Shown piece after piece: positions 30,110 to 38,358 of a DNA stretch of 64,000 nucleotides. The notes beneath the pieces are model-generated. The model saw only the letters and a list, made by a program, of their open reading frames with translations, made no database searches and was not told the origin of the DNA. Origin of the DNA: Rhodocyclaceae bacterium (GTDB lineage Bacteria; Pseudomonadota; Gammaproteobacteria; Burkholderiales; Rhodocyclaceae); contig JAEUNM010000006.1 of assembly GCA_016791105.1 (NCBI GenBank), positions 29,830 through 93,829 of the forward strand, read 5' to 3'. The translations under genes and the position numbers were made by a program. Position 1 is the first letter of the stretch. Each line of letters begins with the position of its first letter.

Positions 30110-31048
30110 ATGGATATCGCAGATACCTCCCTGCTCGAAGCGGTCGACGCGCGTACCCGGCTCGCCGGCAGCAACTGCATGGAAATCCTGCTGTTTTCGC
30201 TGGGCACGCACGAAACTTTCGGCATTAACGTGTTCAAGGTGCGCGAAGTGTGCCGCACCCCCATGATTACGCCGGCGCCCAACATGCCGGGCGGCGTGGA
30301 AGGCTTGATTTCCCTGCGCGGCAACGTCATTCCGGTCATGAATCTGGCCAAAATCATGCAGCTCGACGGCGCCGAGCGGCCTACCGCCTCGATGATGGTG
30401 ACCGAATACAGCAAGCGCACGCTGGGCTTCCTGGTACATGGGGTGGACCGCATCATCCGCGTCGATTGGGACAGGGTGCGCGCGCCCGAAGACGTGCTGT
30501 CGGGCGACCAGCATTTCATTACTGCCATTACCGAGCTGCCGGATGGCCGGCTGGTATCGATACTGGACGTGGAATCCATCCTGGCGGCCACCTTCGGCGA
30601 AGCCGTTACCGGTGAAATTCTGCCGATAGGCGGCGAGCGCGATTACAACGTGTTTTTCGTCGATGACTCTTCGGTGGCGCGCCGCAAGATCGCCGAAGTG
30701 CTGGACAAGCTGGGCGTGCGCCACAAGCACGCCGTCAATGGCGCGGAAGCCTGGACCCGGCTGCAGGCCATGGCGGCGCATTTTTCCAATATTCAGAACT
30801 CGATGGGCGAGGAACTGGACGTAATCCTCGTCGATGCCGAAATGCCCGAAATGGACGGCTACGTACTCACCCGCAACATCAAGGCCGACCCACGCTTTGC
30901 CGGCATACCGGTGGTGATGCATTCGTCCTTGTCGTCGCAGGCCAACCGCGCCATGGGCAAAAGTGTGGGGGTTGATGCCTATGTCGCGAAATTCGACGCC
31001 GAGGTGCTCGCCGACACCTTGCGGCCGCTGCTTCGCTCCAAAGATTGA
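30110..31048 (+). CDS. cheV: Chemotaxis coupling/receiver protein CheV (second copy)
   Basis: 312 aa with the same CheW-plus-receiver layout as the gene before it, and clearly its paralogue (DARTRLAGSNCMEILLFSLG, YVLTRNIKADPRFAGIPVVM). The receiver has the acidic pair in VFFVDDSS, Asp in VILVDAEMPEMDGY and Lys in YVAKF. Two adjacent CheV proteins point to specialisation for different receptors. cheY follows 44 bp downstream. Confidence 0.93.
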   Translation: MDIADTSLLEAVDARTRLAGSNCMEILLFSLGTHETFGINVFKVREVCRTPMITPAPNMPGGVEGLISLRGNVIPVMNLAKIMQLDGAERPTASMMVTEYSKRTLGFLVHGVDRIIRVDWDRVRAPEDVLSGDQHFITAITELPDGRLVSILDVESILAATFGEAVTGEILPIGGERDYNVFFVDDSSVARRKIAEVLDKLGVRHKHAVNGAEAWTRLQAMAAHFSNIQNSMGEELDVILVDAEMPEMDGYVLTRNIKADPRFAGIPVVMHSSLSSQANRAMGKSVGVDAYVAKFDAEVLADTLRPLLRSKD

Positions 31049-31092
31049 CCTTACCCGGCCCATCCGCCGCTTGATACAGACGGGAGATTTTT

Positions 31093-31491
31093 ATGGCTGA
31101 CCCGAAAATGAAATTCCTGGTCGTGGATGACTTCTCGACCATGCGCCGCATCGTGCGCAACCTGCTCAAAGAGCTGGGCTTCACCAATGTCGACGAGGCC
31201 GAAGACGGCGTCGCGGCGCTGCAAAAGCTGCAGGCCGGCGGCATCGAATTCGTGGTGACGGACTGGAACATGCCGAACATGACCGGCCTGGAACTGCTGC
31301 AGGCGATACGTGCCAATGCGCAGTTCAAACACCTGCCGGTATTGATGATTACCGCCGAGGCGAAGAAGGAAAACATCATCGCTGCGGCCCAGGCGGGTGC
31401 ATCCGGCTACATCGTGAAGCCTTTCACGGCCGCCACGCTGTCGGAAAAGCTCACCAAGATTTTCGAAAAAATGGAAAAGAAAGCCGCCTGA
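31093..31491 (+). CDS. cheY: Chemotaxis response regulator CheY
   Basis: 132 aa. All key residues sit at the same places as in E. coli CheY: D12, D13, phospho-acceptor D57 (VVTDWNMPN), T87, Y106 and K109. Phosphorylated CheY binds the flagellar switch protein FliM. The CheY-CheZ-CheA order downstream supports a flagellar pathway. SD GGGAG lies before the ATG. Confidence 0.97.
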   Translation: MADPKMKFLVVDDFSTMRRIVRNLLKELGFTNVDEAEDGVAALQKLQAGGIEFVVTDWNMPNMTGLELLQAIRANAQFKHLPVLMITAEAKKENIIAAAQAGASGYIVKPFTAATLSEKLTKIFEKMEKKAA

Positions 31492-31527
31492 ACGGGCGCT
31501 TTTGCCGGCCTACGAGCAGGAGGTCCC

Positions 31528-32379
31528 ATGGCCAAAAAGTTGAAATTCGACGATTCCGGCGACAGCGACGAATTGCAGGCGCTGTTCGACAATATTGCCG
31601 CCACATCCGGCCCCGCTGCCAAGCCGCGCCTGGAAGTGATAGAGCGTGCCCCGGCGGGCACCGCCGATACGGCCGATCTGCAGGATTTGTTCGACCAGAC
31701 CGCCGCCGCCTATGACGACGCCCACCCGGACGCAGCGGCTGTCGGCGAACTGGACGAAGAAGGCGACGCACATAGCTGCGACCGCGTATTCAATCGCGTC
31801 GGGCATATGGCGCGCGCACTGCACGACACCCTGAGCCAATTGGGCTATGACCGCGCCCTGGAAGATGCCGCGCGCACCATACCGGATGCACGCGAACGCC
31901 TGTCCTACATCGGGCAACTGACCGAACAGGCGGCTTGCCGCGTGCTCAATGCCACCGACGTGGCCATCCCGCTGCAAAACGCGCTCGGGTCGGACAGCAC
32001 GGCACTGACCGCGCGCTGGGATCGCTTGTACGCCAACCAGATGGGCGTGGACGAATTCAAAACCCTGGCGGCCGAAACGCGCGAATTTCTGCGCGGCGTG
32101 CCCAAGCGCGCGCAGGACACCAGCACGCAACTGCACGAAATCATGATGGCGCAGGACTTTCAGGATTTGACGGGCCAGGTCATCAAAAAAATCGTCGAAC
32201 TTGCGCAGCAGCTGGAAACCGGGCTATTGCAGGTGCTCATCGAAGCGATGCCGGCCGACAAACGGCCGGAAGCGCCGACCGGTTTGCTCAACGGTCCGGT
32301 CATCAACTCGGCCGGCCGCACCGACGTGGTGACCAGCCAGGAACAGGTGGACGATCTGTTGGAAAGCCTGGGTTTCTAG
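31528..32379 (+). CDS. cheZ: CheY phosphatase CheZ
   Basis: 283 aa, longer than E. coli CheZ (214) because of an acidic N-terminal extension with two similar stretches (DELQALFDNIAA and ADLQDLFDQTAAA). The core is a long helical hairpin with the catalytic motif IMMAQDFQDLTGQVIKK around residue 210. The C-terminus VTSQEQVDDLLESLGF is the CheY-binding peptide. The N-terminal repeats resemble that peptide in their DLxxLF pattern and may be extra docking sites. Strong SD GCAGGAGGT before the ATG. Confidence 0.95.
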   Translation: MAKKLKFDDSGDSDELQALFDNIAATSGPAAKPRLEVIERAPAGTADTADLQDLFDQTAAAYDDAHPDAAAVGELDEEGDAHSCDRVFNRVGHMARALHDTLSQLGYDRALEDAARTIPDARERLSYIGQLTEQAACRVLNATDVAIPLQNALGSDSTALTARWDRLYANQMGVDEFKTLAAETREFLRGVPKRAQDTSTQLHEIMMAQDFQDLTGQVIKKIVELAQQLETGLLQVLIEAMPADKRPEAPTGLLNGPVINSAGRTDVVTSQEQVDDLLESLGF

Positions 32380-32439
32380 CCCAGCCGCCGTGCGCATGGG
32401 CGAAGCCTGCGCCGGCCGGGAAATTTGGAGAAGCAGAAC

Positions 32440-34335
32440 ATGAGCGATTTCGCAGGTATGGACGATCTGTTGCAAGACTTTCTGGTCGAAGCCAACGATC
32501 TTCTGAGCGGTGTGGATTTCAAGCTGGTCGATCTGGAGCGCGCCCCGGGCGACCGCGGCCTGCTCAACGACATATTCCGCGGCTTCCATACCATCAAGGG
32601 CGGGGCGGGCTTCCTGAATGCGGCGGAACTGGTGAACCTTTGCCACCTCACGGAAAGCCTGTTCGACAAGCTGCGCAACATGGAACTGCACCTGAGCCCG
32701 CCGCTCATGGACGTCATTCTGGCGGCGACGGCGGCGGTGCGGGACATGTTCGGGCACCTGGAGCGCGGTGCGCAGCCGCCGGCGGCCGAGGCAGACATTA
32801 TCCATCGGCTGCAGGCCGCCTTGCGCGGCGAAGCGCTGGAGGCGGCCCCGGCTCACGTCGCGGCAGTGCCTGCTGCAGCGCCTGCCGCAGTCCCTGCCGC
32901 ACCTGCGGCGGTCCCTGCAGCCGGCGAACCGGATTGGGAATTGCTGCATCGTGCCGTCACCGGCGTGGTGCCGCAGGCCGCGCCCAGCATGCCCCCGGAA
33001 GCGCAGCGCGCAGCGAATCAGCCTGCCGACCCGGCTGCGCATCCATTCGGCCGCCGCGCGTCCGACCATCCCGGCTTCAGCGGCCCGAACGGCCGCCGCG
33101 ACCTCGAACGCGGTCGCGATACTTCCATCCGCGTCGATACTTCGCGGCTGGACCAGGTGCTGAATCTGTCCGGTGAAATCGGCCTCACGAAAAACCGCCT
33201 CACCGCGCTGCGTGCCGATATTTTGAACGGCCGCTCCGATACCGAAACCATGCACGCGCTGGACGTTGCGGTAAGCCAGCTCGATCTGCTGGTGTCCGAC
33301 CTCCAGAACGCGGTCATGAAAACGCGCATGCAGCCCATAGGCCGCCTGTTCCAGAAATATCCGCGCATTGCGCGTGATCTGGCGCGCAGTCTGGGCAAGG
33401 ACGTGGAACTCGATCTGGCCGGCGAAGATACCGAAATCGACAAGACCATGATCGAGGACTTGTCCGACCCCATCATCCACCTCATACGCAATGCCATAGA
33501 CCATGGCGTGGAGCCGTCTTCGGAGCGGCTGGGGCTGGGCAAGCCGGAAAAATCCCTGGTGCGGCTGGAAGCCCGCCAGGAAGGCGATCACATCGTAATC
33601 ATCGTGGCCGACGACGGCCGCGGCATGAACCCGGAAAAGCTGCGCGCCAAGGCGCTGGAAAAAGGCGTCATTACCGATGAAGAAGCGAATACGCTGGATG
33701 AGCGCTCCAGCCTCAACCTGGTTTTTCTGCCCGGCTTTTCGACTGCAGACAAGGTGTCCGACGTATCCGGGCGCGGCGTCGGCATGGACGTTGTGCGCAC
33801 CAATATCCAGAAACTGAACGGCACCATAGATATCCGCTCGACAGTGGGCAAAGGCACCACCTTCATGATATCGCTGCCGCTCACGCTGGCCATTTTGCCC
33901 GTGCTGCTGGTGAAACTGGGTGACCAGCCGTTCGCGGTACCGCTTTCGATGGTGCGCGAAATATTGCCCATAGAGCCGGCCGGGGTACAGGAAATCGGCG
34001 GCCGCGCCACCATGGTGGTGCGCGGCGAAGTGCTGCCGGTGCTGCCGCTGCCCTATCTGCTGGGCTGGCCGCCCAGCCAGAACCCCGAATATGGCGTGCT
34101 CATGCAGACCGCCGAACACACTTTCATCCTGGCCATTGATAGTTTTGCCGGGCGCGAAGATGCCGTCATCAAGTCGCTGGACGACTTCCGTCCCAAAGGC
34201 GTGGCCGGTGTGACGACCTTGTCGAACGGGCAGATCGTGCTCATTCTGGACATGAAAGAACTGCTGTCCAGCCTGGGCGACGCGCGTGGCGTGGCGCGTG
34301 CAACCTTGCTCGGCAACATGGCCAAGGCGGCCTGA
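32440..34335 (+). CDS. cheA: Chemotaxis histidine kinase CheA
   Basis: 631 aa. P1 phosphotransfer domain with H50 in FRGFHTIKGGAGFL, an Ala/Pro-rich linker in place of an obvious CheY-binding P2 domain (about 130-220), P3 dimerisation helices, P4 ATPase domain with the N box (HLIRNAIDHGVE), G1 (VADDGRGM) and G2 (GRGVGMDVV), and the C-terminal CheW-like P5. It autophosphorylates and passes phosphate to CheY and the CheV receivers. The ATG at 32440 has GGAG 9 nt upstream; a TTG five codons earlier is also in frame. Confidence 0.95.
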   Translation: MSDFAGMDDLLQDFLVEANDLLSGVDFKLVDLERAPGDRGLLNDIFRGFHTIKGGAGFLNAAELVNLCHLTESLFDKLRNMELHLSPPLMDVILAATAAVRDMFGHLERGAQPPAAEADIIHRLQAALRGEALEAAPAHVAAVPAAAPAAVPAAPAAVPAAGEPDWELLHRAVTGVVPQAAPSMPPEAQRAANQPADPAAHPFGRRASDHPGFSGPNGRRDLERGRDTSIRVDTSRLDQVLNLSGEIGLTKNRLTALRADILNGRSDTETMHALDVAVSQLDLLVSDLQNAVMKTRMQPIGRLFQKYPRIARDLARSLGKDVELDLAGEDTEIDKTMIEDLSDPIIHLIRNAIDHGVEPSSERLGLGKPEKSLVRLEARQEGDHIVIIVADDGRGMNPEKLRAKALEKGVITDEEANTLDERSSLNLVFLPGFSTADKVSDVSGRGVGMDVVRTNIQKLNGTIDIRSTVGKGTTFMISLPLTLAILPVLLVKLGDQPFAVPLSMVREILPIEPAGVQEIGGRATMVVRGEVLPVLPLPYLLGWPPSQNPEYGVLMQTAEHTFILAIDSFAGREDAVIKSLDDFRPKGVAGVTTLSNGQIVLILDMKELLSSLGDARGVARATLLGNMAKAA

Positions 34336-34430
34336 GGTGCGGCGAGGGCAGGGTGCTACGGCGGCCTAAAGTATTCCCGCGGCATGCCGTGAACATTCCA
34401 ACTGCCCGCCGTCCCAACCGGAGATACGCC

Positions 34431-34781
34431 ATGGATGCCCGTTCCGTCAGCAGTTTCGAACTTCCCCTTGCCAACATGCTGGCCGCCGACCAGGTGCATG
34501 CCCACCACGACGAAGCGGCGCGCCTGATGGCCGAAATCGAAATGTTGAGCCGCCAGGCCGCGCTGCTTGCGCTCAACGTGGGTGCGGTCGCCACCGTGGC
34601 TGCGCGGCCCGCGCAAAGCGTGCTGGCGCGTGTGGAAGAATCTGCCGTCGCCATCCGTGCCGTGGAAGACTTTTCTGCCAACGGCGTGTATTGCGCCGGA
34701 CTTGCCGACTCTCTCGCCACCGAACTGCGCGACCATGCCCGCAGGCTAGGTGGCGCCTGTGAAGCACTGCCCTCGCGTTGA
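34431..34781 (+). CDS. Small soluble protein resembling the chemoreceptor hairpin tip
   Basis: 116 aa, no membrane segment or signal peptide, highly helical. Residues about 35-75 (EIEMLSRQAALLALN, then AARPAQSVLARVEESAVAIR) follow the pattern of the receptor signalling tip ([21 protein letters not shown]...VADEVRKLA). The LLALN core is kept, but the glycines, acidic positions and the arm after it are replaced. It lies 95 bp after cheA with SD CCGGAGATA. It could bind CheA/CheV/CheW as a receptor mimic, or be a decaying receptor piece under selection. No family name recognised. Confidence 0.7.
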   Translation: MDARSVSSFELPLANMLAADQVHAHHDEAARLMAEIEMLSRQAALLALNVGAVATVAARPAQSVLARVEESAVAIRAVEDFSANGVYCAGLADSLATELRDHARRLGGACEALPSR

Positions 34782-34830
34782 TTCGCGGTATGTGGTCCAA
34801 TCCGGCCGAAATCCTGCCGATTGACTTGAC

Positions 34831-35148
34831 ATGCCCGATTCCGACGAATTTGACTTCGACCACTGGAAAAACCTGGCCGAGCGCGATCCTGGCGCCTATT
34901 TCAGCGAGCGCAATTCCATGATCGAAGCATTCATTACAGCGCAGCCGGCGGATGCCCAGCCCATGCTGCGCGAGCTGCAGGCCCGCATCGATGCAACGCG
35001 GGCCGTCGCCGGCTCGCCGCTCGCCGCCACGCGCGAACTGTCGCGCATGCTGGAGCAGCATTTGCGCATGCTGTCCGAGCGCCTGCAGGCCTTGCGTTCC
35101 GAAACCGGTGCTCTGCACGCCGCGCTGCAATCCAACATCAAGCATTAG
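34831..35148 (+). CDS. Small helical protein, DUF3135-like
   Basis: 105 aa, acidic N-terminus. FDFDHWKNLAERDPGAYFSERN resembles the start of DUF3135 proteins, which are small helical proteins of unknown function in proteobacteria. The rest is one or two long amphipathic helices (LQARIDATRAVAG, LEQHLRMLSERLQALRSE). Last gene of the chemotaxis cluster, 49 bp after the previous gene. Its role in motility is positional inference only. Confidence 0.65.
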   Translation: MPDSDEFDFDHWKNLAERDPGAYFSERNSMIEAFITAQPADAQPMLRELQARIDATRAVAGSPLAATRELSRMLEQHLRMLSERLQALRSETGALHAALQSNIKH

Positions 35149-35394
35149 ATTTGCCGCCTGCGGTGCCCAATCCGGTGCCGCAGACGTATCCATCTTGGCC
35201 GGGCTTATGCGCGTGGCACAGGCTGCGTTGAAGCTGACGCCAACGCCGCTGCGCGCCCCGCTTTGATCACCGCCCTTCCTGGGGGTGCGGGCGTCTCGCC
35301 CGCACGAATGACCGCCTGCGCAATCCGCCTTGCCCGGACAGCACGGATCGATGGCCGCCACAGCGGTTTTCGATCATAGGGTTTCCAGACAAGG

Positions 35395-35576
35395 AAAAAA
35401 AGACCCGGCGCACCGTTTCGATCTGCCCTGTAAAACTGGAGGAGGGGGCGGACAGGCCGAAGCGCAAATGGTGCGCCGGGGGAAAAACGTGCCGGAAAGG
35501 AGGAGACTCCAGCACGCCCGAACCGACTCACTGCTTCAACCCAGTACCCTGTTCCGACTGCGATGTTGCAGTGCAC
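35395..35576 (-). ncRNA. Anti-SD-loop small RNA, array copy 1
   Basis: About 182 nt on the minus strand. Promoter: TTGGAT (35607-35612), 18-nt spacer, TAAGAT (35583-35588), preceded by a T/A-rich AAAATGCGA block. The 5' end carries TTGTGCACTGCAACA, conserved in all copies. Hairpin 1 (35488-35516) has a CGTGC/GCACG stem and exposes CCTCCTTTC, nine bases identical to the 16S rRNA 3' end of betaproteobacteria as I know it. Hairpin 2 (35404-35480) has a perfect 11-bp stem, an inner CCTGT/ACAGG stem and the loop CCCCCTCCTCC. It is followed directly by a T run (35395-35401) and so also serves as the intrinsic terminator. No ORF. The role is inferred: pairing with Shine-Dalgarno sequences of mRNAs, as known for CCUCC-loop RNAs and possibly for the published betaproteobacterial toxic small RNA family. 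Confidence 0.8.
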
Positions 35577-35763
35577 AATCGCATCTTACAGAGCTTGCTG
35601 CCATTGATCCAATCGCATTTTTTGATGCGCGGTATTTGCCGCGCGAATGGCCGCTAGCCGGCGCGGCTCAGGTACGAGGCGATTGCTGCCGCTGCGGCAC
35701 AGACACAGGATATTGTTTCGGCGCCAGCCAGGACGCCCGGGGTATTGCGCTATGCGGGAGGGC

Positions 35764-35943
35764 AAAAAAAGACCGGCGCACCGATTCGAACTGCCCTGTA
35801 AAACTGGAGGAGGGGGCGGACAGGTCGAAGCGCAAATGGTGCGCCGGGTAAAAACGTGCCGGAAAGGAGGAGACTCCAGCACGCCCGAACCGACTCACTG
35901 CTTCAACCCAGTACCCTGATCCGACTGCGATGTTGCAGTGCAC
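35764..35943 (-). ncRNA. Anti-SD-loop small RNA, array copy 2
   Basis: Nearly identical to copy 1 throughout the transcribed part. Promoter TTGGAT (35974-35979), 18-nt spacer of unrelated sequence, TAAGAT (35950-35955). The upstream block differs (AAACGATTGGAT in place of AAATGCGATTGGAT). Hairpin 1 loop CCTCCTTTC and hairpin 2 loop CCCCCTCCTCC are kept. Terminator T run at 35764-35770. Confidence 0.8.
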
Positions 35944-36111
35944 AATCGCATCTTACACAGCGTGCCCCTGCCAATCCAATCGTTTCTTCTGATGCCGGCC
36001 ATTCGTTCTGTAAATGGCGCCCGATCCGGCGCGACTTGGGCCAGATGTCAGCGGCGGTCGAAATCCGCCGAAATACGGCGGCGGCAAATAATTGGGCACA
36101 TGTTTTGCGTC

Positions 36112-36173
36112 GTCGTTGCCGTGTCAAGGGCGGGCTTTAGCCTGGCGAAGCGAACCCTTGACACGGCAACGAC
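36112..36173. repeat. Palindromic element A (19-bp perfect arms)
   Basis: Left arm 36112-36130 and right arm 36155-36173 are perfect inverted complements around a 24-nt centre. The inner part (GTGTCAAGGG, centre, CCCTTGACAC) is shared, in opposite orientation, with the palindrome at 55061-55131. The outer nine base pairs are not shared. It lies in the spacer between small-RNA copies 2 and 3. No T run follows the stem. Confidence 0.85.
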
Positions 36174-36371
36174 CAAGGTATGCTCGGGCATGGCTGTAAG
36201 CGCAGCAGTTGTGCGCTTGCAGCCATACAGACCAGTGCTTTTCGTCGCCAATTTTCAACGGAAATTCACCGCTGCCAACACCAGAGGCTTGTGGCTCGGC
36301 TGCGGAGCGCACAGGGAGGAATCCGCCGCGGTGGTCGCCGAGGCGCAGGTGTCGCGATATGCCGGGGGGAG

Positions 36372-36555
36372 AAAAAAAGACCGGCGCACCGAGTCAGGCT
36401 GCCCAATAAGACTGGAGGAGGGGGCGGGCAAGCCCAAAGCGCTAATGGTGCGCCGGTAAAAAAACGTGCCGGAAAGGAGGAGACTCCAGCACGCCCGAAC
36501 CGTCACCGCCTCAATTCATTCGGGCCTTCGTTCCGAACGCTTTGTTGCAGTGCAC
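36372..36555 (-). ncRNA. Anti-SD-loop small RNA, array copy 3
   Basis: About 184 nt. Promoter TTTGAT (36586-36591), 18-nt spacer, TAATAT (36562-36567). The middle of the transcript has diverged from copies 1 and 2, but the 5' TTGTGCACTGCAACA, the CCTCCTTTC loop, the outer terminator stem (GCGC type) and the T run at 36372-36378 are kept. The inner CCTGT/ACAGG stem of hairpin 2 is weakened (CCCAATA opposite GGGC). The spacer to copy 2 is about 380 bp and contains palindromic element A. Confidence 0.78.
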
Positions 36556-36885
36556 AATTGGATATTACCGAGCGTCTGCGCATGAATCAAATCGCATTTT
36601 CTGATTCTCGATATTTCCCGGATCGATACACGACCTGAATCTGACAGTGCAGGCGTGGCATGAGTGGAGGGCTGCAACGCTTGGCATTCAATCCTGGCGG
36701 GGCCAGGCTTGCCGGACTTGAGCGTCGGAGTTCCGGCTGACAGGAAAAGACGATTCGAAAATGCAGCGCCAGGCAGTGCCGCGCGGCGCCTGTACTGGGG
36801 GAAGTTCCTGGTGTCGCCAGGGAGGCAGTGCTTCGTTCCGCTTGACACATGCGCGGGGGGGATGGAGGCGAGGCGAAACGAGGCC

Positions 36886-37066
36886 AAAAAAAGCCGGCAC
36901 ACCTTTTCGAACCGCCCTGTGATACTGGAGGAGGGGCGGGCGAGCCCGAAGCGCAAATGGTGTGCCGGGTGCAAATACGTGCCGGGAAGGAGGAGGAACC
37001 GACACGCCCGATTCAATTCACCGCGTCAATTCAGCCCTTGGTGCCGGCTAAATTGCTGCAGTGCAC
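36886..37066 (-). ncRNA. Anti-SD-loop small RNA, array copy 4
   Basis: About 181 nt. Promoter TTGGAT (37097-37102), 18-nt spacer, TATCAT (37073-37078), the best -10 of the set. The terminator stem is of the second type (GGCACACC/GGTGTGCC), with paired changes relative to copies 1-3. Loops CCTCCTTCCC and CCCCTCCTCC. T run 36886-36892. In sequence it groups with copies 5-8 rather than with its neighbours. Confidence 0.8.
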
Positions 37067-37102
37067 AATTGAATGATACCGGGCTAGCCCGAATCGATCC
37101 AA

Positions 37103-38358
37103 TCGCATTTTTTGATGTGCGGCATTTGTGGCGTGAATACCCGGGCTATCGGGTAGAACAGGCCGCGCCGGAGGCCCTAAGGCTTGCCGAATGGCGAACA
37201 GCCGGAAACAGGGGGCGGCAAGCCGCGCTCGACGTGCCCTACCGTGCAGGGCGGGCCAGGTGCGTAGATGGGTCTCCAAGCCGTTTCCCCGAGCCGCAAA
37301 TCGAATCGAATGTAGCGCGCCTTGCCGTGGAATTCCGCCGTCGGGCACGGGATGGCGGTGTGCGAAAAAATCCCGTCCACATCGGCCAGCGCCCAGGGCC
37401 AGGATATGAAGGGAAGCGGCTATCCCGCGCTGGGGGCGCAAGCGCCAGACAAACTGGCGGGCAAATTAGTGGATGAATTGCCAAGTTCGACTGCTCAGGT
37501 CCAAGCTCGATTGGCCAGTGGCCCGTTTCCTCGGGATTTCAGCAAGCCGCCGGGTCGGACACGAAAACTGGATTTCCGCCAGAGCGGTAATTGCTGCGCA
37601 GCTTCGCGGCCTGGACGATGCTGTCCCAAAGGTTCTTCCACAGCGGCCTTTTTGCGCTCGATCAGCCGAACGTTCCAGGCCCGGTTCCAGTTCTTTATGC
37701 GCCTATCGCGCAGGAGCGCTGCGGCCATATCGGGATGCAAGTCAACCTAGACCAGTTGATGCATGTGGTACAACTCGCTGTACCCATTCAGCACGTCGCT
37801 TTTGTACTGCCATTCGCGCTGGATAAGACCGCTTGTCCCCCAATGTACGGCGTGTCGCTGTGCCTGCCGGCAGGAAAATGAACCGCGGGGTCCTTTCCCG
37901 TCCGATTAGTCTCCGGAAAGTGCGAGGATAAATGGTCGTAGGCCGGTCGTAATCGGTACGCCCTTTACGTGGTTTAGCCAGGTAGGCACTGCCCGAGGCG
38001 AAAACCCCTCCCGTCGCCATTCCCACGCAGGCGGGAATCCACTGACGGTTGAGTGAGTGGGAGCCGCTCCGCAAGGTCAACTGGTCGTGGGGGAGTGGAT
38101 GCCGTGGCCCGGCCGAACGCAAAAGACTGGATTCCCGCCCGAGCGGGAATGGCGGGTTTTGGTGCGCGGCGGTCGGAATGTGCGGGGTCGCCGGAATACG
38201 CAGCTAACGAAAGTTGGCATTGGGATCCACCTGCCGCCACGGTGGCTACAGGTGCGTATTCCACGTACCCGCTTTAACTACTGGCGGAACCGGTCGAAAC
38301 TATCGACTGTCCAAGCCGCCCTCCATACAAGAGTGGTGCCCTTCGCCAATACTTCAAC
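37103..38358. other. Decayed region between the small-RNA array and the PEP-CTERM-like gene
   Basis: About 1.25 kb without an intact gene. It contains the GIY-YIG remnant (37556-37886) and an inverted pair of REP-like hairpins of the TTCCCGC...GCGGGAA type at about 38014-38042 and 38128-38155. The rest shows no recognised coding sequence. Confidence 0.5.
37556..37886 (-). pseudogene. GIY-YIG endonuclease family, broken gene
   Basis: Reading the minus strand with frame changes gives the pattern of small UPF0213-type GIY-YIG proteins: YIG (TACATTGG near 37830), then IQREWQYKSDVLNGYSELY, a stop codon, HPDMAAALLRDRRIKNWNRA, WNVRLIERK, and after another frameshift WKNLWDSIV. At least one stop and two frameshifts break it, so no functional product is expected. 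Intact family members are small nuclease-fold proteins of mostly unknown role, often in variable genome regions. Confidence 0.6.
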
